Shown here: in pieces, positions 41,028 through 46,779 of the stretch
How positions within the stretch are numbered: the stretch's first letter is position 1
Layout of the letters: each line of letters opens with the position of its first letter
Assembly: GCA_017513795.1 (NCBI GenBank)
Contig: JAFXEJ010000039.1
Coordinates: forward strand, 1-46,779
Length of the DNA: 46,779 nt
Direction of reading: 5' to 3'
Source: Ruminococcus sp.
Lineage (GTDB): Bacteria > Bacillota > Clostridia > Oscillospirales > Ruminococcaceae
The notes under the pieces: model-generated
The model's database searches: none
What the model saw: the letters and a program-made list of their open reading frames with translations, nothing else
Told to the model about the DNA's origin: nothing
Made by a program: the position numbers and the translations under genes

Positions 41028-42662
41028 ATGGATTATAATGCACTTGCAAATCTTCTTTTTCCTGATGTAACTGCTCAGCCGGAGGATATGGAAAACCGTT
41101 TTCCGCAGCGTGAACTTCCGGCAGGAGCTTGCGTTACCCGTATAGGTCCAAGTCCCACAGGCTTCGTTCATCTTGGAAATCTCTATAATGCTCTTATCGG
41201 CGAACGTCTTGCTCACCAGTCTGACGGCGTTTTTTATCTGCGTATCGAGGATACCGACAATAAGCGTGAGGTTGAAGGCGCTGTTGAAACAGTCATCAGC
41301 GCTATGAGCTACTTCGGCGTGAACTTTGACGAAGGTGCTGTTTCCGGCGGAGATAACGGAAATTACGGTCCTTATCGTCAGAGACAGCGTGAGGAAATAT
41401 ATCACGTTTTCGCAAAGCATCTCGTTCAGAGAGGTCTTGCGTATCCTTGTTTCCTGACTGCCGAAGAAATCGACGTTATCCGTGAGAAGCAGACTGCTAA
41501 CAAGGAAAATCCCGGAATCTACGGGGAATACGCTGCCTGCCGTGATCTTTCTGTAGATCAGGTTAAGGAAAATATCAGCGCCGGTAAGGAATGGGTTCTC
41601 AGATACAGAGGCGTTCAGACTGACGAGTACATCGCTGTTGAGGACGCAGTAAGAGGAAAACTCGAAATGCCGAGAAACAACATGGACTTCGTTCTCCTCA
41701 AGAGCGACGGAATCCCGACATATCACTTTGCTCACGTTGTGGACGATCACCTTATGCGTTCCACCCACGTTATCAGAGGTGAGGAATGGCTTTCATCACT
41801 TCCTATGCACGTTGAGCTTTTTGGTGCTCTTGGCTGGCAAATGCCTATATACTGCCATACTGCCACACTTATGAAGATGGAGGGCACTGGCAAGCGTAAG
41901 CTTTCAAAGAGAAAGGATCCTGAGCTTGCCCTGTCTTATTATCAGCAGGAGGGTATCAGCGCTGATTCTATCTGGGAATTCCTTCTCACAGTTCTTAACT
42001 CCAACTTCGAGGAGTGGAGAATTGCAAATCCTGACGCTGATTACAGAGATTTCCCCTATACTCTGGAAAAAATGTCAATTTCCGGAGCGCTTGTTGATCT
42101 GGACAAGCTGAGAAATATCTCAAAGGACGTAATCGGACGCATGACTGCTGAAAACGTATACAAGAACTGGCTCAGCTGGTGCGAGGAATACGATCAGACA
42201 TTCGCAGAGCTTATCAAGAAGTATCCTGAGAGAACAGTTGCTGCGCTCAACGTCGGAAAGGGCGGAAATAAGCCGAGAAAGGACCTCGAAACATGGAAGC
42301 AGGCTTGCGTGTTCATGAGCTTCTACTACGATGAGACTTTCACTGTTGCTGATGAAATGCCTGAGGAGTGCGACGAGGAGACAAGAAAGCTCTTTTTTGC
42401 GAAATATCTCGAAAGCTATGATCACGCTGATGATTCTTCTGCGTGGTTTGACAAGGTAAAGACGATTACTGATGAACTCGGATTTGCTGTAAAGCCTAAG
42501 GATTACAAGAAGAATCCCGATCAGTTCAAGGGAAGCATCGTTCATATCACAAATATGCTGAGAATTGCACTTACAGGCCGTGCAAATGCACCGGATATCC
42601 ACGAGGTAAGTCATGTTCTTGGTGAGGATATCGTAAGAAACAGAATTAAAAACTGGCTTTAA
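41028..42662 (+). CDS. gltX: Glutamyl-tRNA synthetase
   Basis: A 544-residue class I synthetase that charges tRNA-Glu (and possibly tRNA-Gln where GatCAB is present). The HIGH-like motif is GPSPTGFVHLGNLYNAL, the KMSKS-like motif is KRKLSKRKD, and the acidic RIEDTDNKREVEG block is intact. It is ~60 residues longer than the usual GltX. The N-terminal extension (~1-38) and the insert around FDEGAVSGGDNGNYGPYRQR fit the non-canonical group seen in some Clostridia. Confidence 0.94.
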   Translation: MDYNALANLLFPDVTAQPEDMENRFPQRELPAGACVTRIGPSPTGFVHLGNLYNALIGERLAHQSDGVFYLRIEDTDNKREVEGAVETVISAMSYFGVNFDEGAVSGGDNGNYGPYRQRQREEIYHVFAKHLVQRGLAYPCFLTAEEIDVIREKQTANKENPGIYGEYAACRDLSVDQVKENISAGKEWVLRYRGVQTDEYIAVEDAVRGKLEMPRNNMDFVLLKSDGIPTYHFAHVVDDHLMRSTHVIRGEEWLSSLPMHVELFGALGWQMPIYCHTATLMKMEGTGKRKLSKRKDPELALSYYQQEGISADSIWEFLLTVLNSNFEEWRIANPDADYRDFPYTLEKMSISGALVDLDKLRNISKDVIGRMTAENVYKNWLSWCEEYDQTFAELIKKYPERTVAALNVGKGGNKPRKDLETWKQACVFMSFYYDETFTVADEMPEECDEETRKLFFAKYLESYDHADDSSAWFDKVKTITDELGFAVKPKDYKKNPDQFKGSIVHITNMLRIALTGRANAPDIHEVSHVLGEDIVRNRIKNWL

Positions 42663-42686
42663 TTAAAATCGAAAGGTCTTGAAAAA

Positions 42687-44693
42687 ATGGCAAGAAATAA
42701 AGATCAGAACAACGGAAAGCCCTTTGAGATTCCACGTCCGGAATTTCCCAAGCGTGCAGTTATCACCGGAGGAATGCCTTACGGAAACAAGGAACTTCAC
42801 TTTGGCCATGTGGGCGGAATGCTCGTATTTGCCGATACTTACGCAAGATTTCTCCGTGACAGAATCGGCAAAGAGAATGTTATTTTCGTCAGCGGTACTG
42901 ACTGCTATGGTTCGCCTATCGCTGAGGGCTGGCGTGTAAAGGTAGAAAAGGGCGAGTTTGAAGGAACTCTTGAAGAATTCGTGGGAAGCAATCACGATAA
43001 ACAGAAAAAAACACTCGCATCTTACGGTATATCGCCGAATCTCTTTGCTGCGTCCGGTCTTGGCAGATCAAAGGAAATCCACGCAGAAGTAACAGACTGG
43101 TTCATACGCTCCCTTTACAAAAAAGGTCAGCTTGATAAAATCACAACAATGCAGTTCTTTGACGAAAAGGCAGGAGTTTTCCTCAACGGCCGTCAGGTAG
43201 TGGGAAAATGTCCTGTAGAAGGCTGTACATCAGAAAAGGGCTACGCAGACGAATGTGATCTCGGTCATCAGTATATGCCCGAAAATCTTCTTAATCCCGT
43301 CAGCACACTTACAGGTGAAACTCCCGTAATGAAGCCGGTTACTAACTGGTATTTCCGTCTGAGAGACTACGAACAGCTGATGAAGAACTGGGTTGAGGAG
43401 CTTAAAAAGCGCAAGGATGTCCGTCCTGTTGTGTGGAAAACTATTGACGAATTCCTGAAGGCACCGTCAATCTATATCAAGCGTGAATTTGAAGAAAAAT
43501 ACATGGAACTCAAGGCTTCAATGCCTGAGCATGAATACTTCGAGGAAAAGAAAAAGCCTTCTTTCACAATCGAGTTTAAAAATCTTCCCGACTGTGATGA
43601 AGCTTGCCGTATCCTTACTGAAAACGGTATCCGTTATCGTACCGGAAAAACACTCGTTCCGTTCCGTCTGACAGGAAACATCGAATGGGGCGTACCTGCA
43701 CCTGTTCTCGAGGGAGAAGATCCGCTTACCGTATGGGTATGGCCGGAATCACTCTGGGCACCTATTTCATTTACACAGACATATCTGGAGCAGTCCGGAC
43801 AGGATAAGGATGACTGGAAAAAATATTGGTGCAGCAAGGATGCAACAGTATATCAGTTCATCGGACAGGACAATATCTATTTCTACGGAATCACTGAGCC
43901 GGCTATGTGGATGGCTCAGCAGAACGGTGAGGAAAAGACAGCTTCTCCGGCTGAAGGAGAGCTTCAGATGCCTATAATCGTGGCAAATCATCACATTCTC
44001 TTCCTTGATAAAAAGGCTTCAAGCTCCGGAGCAGTAAAACCTCCTATGGCTGATGAGCTTCTCGATCACTATACACCTGAGCAGCTTCGTATGCACTGGC
44101 TCGGTCTTGGACTCGGACAGCGTTCTGTAAGCTTTATGCCGAAGCCGTATAATCCTGATGCTAATCCGGAAGATACAGATCCTGTTGTAAAGGACGGACT
44201 GCTGCTCTCTAACGTGTATAACAGAATGATCCGTACAGCATTCTATACAACACAGAAGGAACTGAACGGAATTCTTCCTGACAAGGCACCGGAGGAAAGC
44301 TTCCTTGCTGACGCTAAAAAGGCTGTTCTGGAATATGAGCGCCATATGTCAAAGTTTGCATTCCATCAGTGCACATACGTTCTTGACAGCTATATTAGAA
44401 ACGGAAGTAAGTATATGGCTAAGGTTCTCACAGGCGAATATCCTGACCGTGATGCCCTTGAACAGGCTCTTGCAAATCTGTTCTATATTATCAGAATTGC
44501 CGGCGTACTGCTTCATCCTATGGCACCATTCGGTACAGAAAAGCTTCGTGAATATCTCCAGACAGATGAACGTATCTGGTCATGGGATACTATTCTTGAA
44601 CCGATTAATTTCTTCACCGGCGAAAAACATGAACTTAAATTCTTGCCGCCGAGAACTGACTTCTTTACTCGCCACGAAAGCCAGTTTGAATAA
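42687..44693 (+). CDS. metG: Methionyl-tRNA synthetase
   Basis: A 668-residue class I synthetase. The HIGH motif is HFGHVGG, with PYGNKELHFG before it. A zinc knuckle is visible as CPVEGC and CDLGHQY. The catalytic loop is HHILFLDKKASSSGAV, so KMSKS is replaced by KKASSSG. This group of Clostridial enzymes is close to archaeal/eukaryotic-type MetRS. The C-terminal anticodon-binding helices are present, but no dimerisation (Trbp111-like) domain is seen. Downstream is a long palindrome and the convergent purL. Confidence 0.93.
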   Translation: MARNKDQNNGKPFEIPRPEFPKRAVITGGMPYGNKELHFGHVGGMLVFADTYARFLRDRIGKENVIFVSGTDCYGSPIAEGWRVKVEKGEFEGTLEEFVGSNHDKQKKTLASYGISPNLFAASGLGRSKEIHAEVTDWFIRSLYKKGQLDKITTMQFFDEKAGVFLNGRQVVGKCPVEGCTSEKGYADECDLGHQYMPENLLNPVSTLTGETPVMKPVTNWYFRLRDYEQLMKNWVEELKKRKDVRPVVWKTIDEFLKAPSIYIKREFEEKYMELKASMPEHEYFEEKKKPSFTIEFKNLPDCDEACRILTENGIRYRTGKTLVPFRLTGNIEWGVPAPVLEGEDPLTVWVWPESLWAPISFTQTYLEQSGQDKDDWKKYWCSKDATVYQFIGQDNIYFYGITEPAMWMAQQNGEEKTASPAEGELQMPIIVANHHILFLDKKASSSGAVKPPMADELLDHYTPEQLRMHWLGLGLGQRSVSFMPKPYNPDANPEDTDPVVKDGLLLSNVYNRMIRTAFYTTQKELNGILPDKAPEESFLADAKKAVLEYERHMSKFAFHQCTYVLDSYIRNGSKYMAKVLTGEYPDRDALEQALANLFYIIRIAGVLLHPMAPFGTEKLREYLQTDERIWSWDTILEPINFFTGEKHELKFLPPRTDFFTRHESQFE

Positions 44694-45008
44694 AATTTAC
44701 GGTCAGCTTGACTGTTATACTTTTATAGAACTTTTATATGTATTTATCGGGGGAAACCTTTCTGAGGAAAGGTTGTCTCCCGAACCCCCTTCCAAAGATT
44801 TTTAATATTAAAATTTCAGCCGGATAGGGCGCACACCAGTTAATGAGAAAGTTGAGTTTTTCTCTTAGTGCGCCCTATCCGGCTGAAATTTAGTACTGAA
44901 AGTTTTAGGAAAGGAGTTTGAGGAAGAACCCTTTTTCAAAAGGGTTTTCCTCAATAACACCTGTAAGAGTTCCTATAAAAATATTACAGTAAACTGACCG
45001 TATATTTA
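44694..45008. other. Non-coding palindrome-rich stretch between metG and purL
   Basis: No credible gene is seen. It holds three nested inverted structures: a GC-rich hairpin at 44748-44782, a perfect 23-bp-arm palindrome at 44811-44891, and a hairpin at 44920-44952. Confidence 0.7.
44748..44952. repeat. Compound palindromic element, ~205 bp
   Basis: The central arms (44811-44833 and 44869-44891) are 23-bp perfect inverted repeats starting aaatttcagccggataggg. On the left is cggggga...tctcccg around aaccttt/aaaggtt. On the right, in inverted orientation, is gaggaa...aaccctttt/aaaagggttttcctc. Left and right arms resemble each other after inversion (GAAAACC hairpin, then an AACYCCYTTCC-like tail). 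It may serve as a bidirectional terminator for metG and purL. Confidence 0.6.
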
Positions 45009-46779
45009 TTATTTAAAGTAATTTACGCCGCTTTCGAAGATTTTCTGATCCTTATTTCCGGCAACGTTCTTACCGATAAAGCTGCCCATACGTTCGCTGT
45101 GTCCCATTTTACCGAGAACACGTCCGTCAGGGGAAGTAATACCCTCGATAGCCTCGATAGAAGTATTGGGGTTATAGCGGATATCCATTGTCGGATTGCC
45201 GTTAAGGTCAACGTACTGAGTAGCGATCTGACCGTTATTAGCCATCTGCTGGATAAGGCTTGCAGGAGCAACGAAGCGTCCTTCACCGTGTGAGATCGGG
45301 ATAGTGTGGATATCGCCAACTTCGCAGCCGTAGAGCCATGGGCTCTTGTTGGAAGCGATTCTTGTATTTACCATCATTGACTGGTGACGTGCGATTGTAT
45401 TGAAAGTAAGAGTAGGAGATTCGTCTGTCATATCAACGATTTCGCCGTAAGGAACAAGACCGAGCTTGATAAGAGCCTGGAAGCCGTTACAGATACCAAG
45501 CATAAGACCGTCACGGTTCTTGAGAAGATCATGAACAGCGTCCTTGATTCTGGGGTTGCGGAAGAATGCAGTAATGAACTTACCGCTTCCCTCAGGCTCG
45601 TCACCGCCGCTGAATCCGCCTGGAATCATAATGATCTGTGACTTTCTGATAGCCTTTTCAAAGTAGTTTACAGATTCCTCGATAGCCTCAGCTGTAAGGT
45701 TTCTGATAACAACAGTTTCCGGAACAGCGCCAGCCTTTTCAAATGCTCTTGCAGTATCGTATTCGCAGTTTGTACCGGGGAATACAGGGATAAGTACTCT
45801 CGGCTGAGCTGCCTTGATAGAAGCTGTAAGGTGGAGTCTGTCTGAATGTGAGTAAACCTCAGGAGTAACGTCGGTAGTCTTGATTCTGCACGGGAATACA
45901 GGTTCAAGCTTTCCTTCCCATACACGCTGGATGTTGTCGAGATTTACAGTGTAATCAATGCAGCGGATCATGTAGTCGGAAATTGTCTTACCGATAACAT
46001 ATTCGCCGTCCTGAGCGTCGCCGTTAAGTTCGATGATGAATGAACCATAGCAGGGCTTGAAGAGCTGTTCGCCTGTAAGACGTACATCAAAAGCAAAACC
46101 TATCTTGTTACCGAAGCACATCTTTGCAATACCTTCAGCAGCGCCGCCGTAGCCGATAGTCCAGATTGAGTTAGCACGACCGTCAGCAATGAGCTTTTCT
46201 ACCTTGTCGAAGCAGTCTCTGATGCTGCTGAATACAGGCAGACCATTTTCGTCGTATTCTGGAGTAATCATGATAACGGAGTTGCCGGCACTCTTGAATT
46301 CAGTGGAAACAATCTTGTCAGCCATTGCAGTAGAAACAGCAAAGGATACGAGTGTAGGCGGAACGTCGATATTTTCAAATGTACCGGACATTGAGTCCTT
46401 ACCGCCGATAGAGCCGCATCCCATTTCGAGCTGAGCCTTGAAAGCACCGAGAAGTGCAGCCATAGGCTTGCCCCAGCGCTTGGGATCATTCTGAGTTCTC
46501 TCGAAGTATTCCTGGAATGTGAGCCAGCACTTCTTGTAAGTTCCGCCGGCTGCAACGACCTTAGCGATAGATTCGATAACAGCGAGCATTGCGCCGTGGT
46601 AGGGGCTCTTTTCGGATATATCAGGATTGTAACCCCAGCCCATGAGGGAACAGGTCTTTGTATCGCCTGAAAGTACAGGAATCTTTGCAGCCATAGCCTG
46701 AGAAGGAGTCATCTGGTATACGCCGCCGAAAGGCATGAGAACTGTTCCGGCACCGATAGTAGAGTCAAACTTCTCGATA
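45009..46779 (-). CDS. purL: Phosphoribosylformylglycinamidine synthase, large single-chain form (5' part outside window)
   Basis: The frame is open to the end of the window, so only the C-terminal ~590 residues are visible; the ATG at 46736 is internal. The start of the visible part, FDSTIGAGTVLMPFGGVYQM, belongs to the FGAM synthetase domain. A glutaminase domain (PurQ-like) is fused at the C-terminus: IPVFPGTNCEYDTARAFE, the nucleophile Cys in LMLGICNGFQALI, and the catalytic His in IPISHGEGRFVAPA. This enzyme converts FGAR to FGAM with glutamine in purine synthesis. The fused type is ~1230-1300 residues, so about half is missing here. Confidence 0.95.
   Translation of the reverse strand, partial: IEKFDSTIGAGTVLMPFGGVYQMTPSQAMAAKIPVLSGDTKTCSLMGWGYNPDISEKSPYHGAMLAVIESIAKVVAAGGTYKKCWLTFQEYFERTQNDPKRWGKPMAALLGAFKAQLEMGCGSIGGKDSMSGTFENIDVPPTLVSFAVSTAMADKIVSTEFKSAGNSVIMITPEYDENGLPVFSSIRDCFDKVEKLIADGRANSIWTIGYGGAAEGIAKMCFGNKIGFAFDVRLTGEQLFKPCYGSFIIELNGDAQDGEYVIGKTISDYMIRCIDYTVNLDNIQRVWEGKLEPVFPCRIKTTDVTPEVYSHSDRLHLTASIKAAQPRVLIPVFPGTNCEYDTARAFEKAGAVPETVVIRNLTAEAIEESVNYFEKAIRKSQIIMIPGGFSGGDEPEGSGKFITAFFRNPRIKDAVHDLLKNRDGLMLGICNGFQALIKLGLVPYGEIVDMTDESPTLTFNTIARHQSMMVNTRIASNKSPWLYGCEVGDIHTIPISHGEGRFVAPASLIQQMANNGQIATQYVDLNGNPTMDIRYNPNTSIEAIEGITSPDGRVLGKMGHSERMGSFIGKNVAGNKDQKIFESGVNYFK

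Noticed and set aside
40944-42614. Minus-strand frames over gltX (274 and 164 codons)
   Set aside because: Shadows of the gltX coding sequence without start signals.

Overview
The window looks like a chromosomal segment of a cellulosome-forming, low-to-mid GC Firmicute of the Ruminococcus type (R. flavefaciens-like). This assignment is inferred from family content, not from a search. Four secreted proteins carry C-terminal type I dockerins: a BspA-like leucine-rich-repeat protein, a GH43-CBM22 enzyme and two GH9 cellulases. Around them lie standard Firmicute blocks (era-yqzL-recO, secE-nusG-rplK-rplA, SpoIID/SleC-like proteins). Promoters are clear sigma-A types, nearly all with 17-bp spacers.

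Layout. 1-2676: 3' part of a surface protein made of 13 Cys/His modules. 2738-5197: LRR protein with a Thr/Ser tandem-repeat linker, Ig-like domain and dockerin. 5198-6639: accessory stretch with a 136-bp MITE-like element inside a 9-bp target duplication, a suppressor-of-fused (SUFU) gene broken by one base in an A7 run, and a cluster of foldback repeats. 6640-8064 (-): glutamine synthetase. 8319-10703: GH43-CBM22-dockerin. 10780-14899 (-): four-gene operon of two M42 aminopeptidases, a GNAT acetyltransferase and a YnbB-like PLP enzyme. 15148-16029 (-): solitary PD-(D/E)XK nuclease-like gene. 16137-17702 (-): Na+/proline symporter. 17903-23760: two GH9 cellulases. 23884-32732 (-): CYTH, phoH, ybeY, era, yqzL, recO, mutS2 and a YfhO-type membrane protein, headed by a perfect consensus promoter. 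32859-33626 (-): degenerate histidine-kinase-like protein. 33897-34934: gap. 35010-35612: small membrane-anchored protein. 35823-38157: rpmG-secE-nusG-rplK-rplA with structured leaders. 38262-40941: SleC-like peptidoglycan proteins split over three genes. 41028-44693: gltX and metG. 45009-46779 (-): purL, cut by the window end.

How the genes fit together. GH9 plus CBM3c, GH9 with a CBM4/9-like module, and GH43-CBM22 cover cellulose and xylan attack. The dockerins should place all of them, and the LRR protein, on a cellulosome. The two GH9 dockerins are of one type and the GH43 and LRR dockerins of another, suggesting different cohesin partners. The rest is housekeeping: ribosome maturation and repair, translation, and nitrogen and purine metabolism.

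Most worth a second look: the MITE with target duplication, a predicted kissing-loop 5' leader on the second GH9 gene, two L1-stalk-like leaders in one ribosomal operon, the split SleC-like operon, the frameshifted SUFU gene, the solitary nuclease, and a 23-bp-arm palindrome framed by inverted hairpin repeats between metG and purL. I see no tRNA, rRNA, CRISPR array or intact transposase gene.
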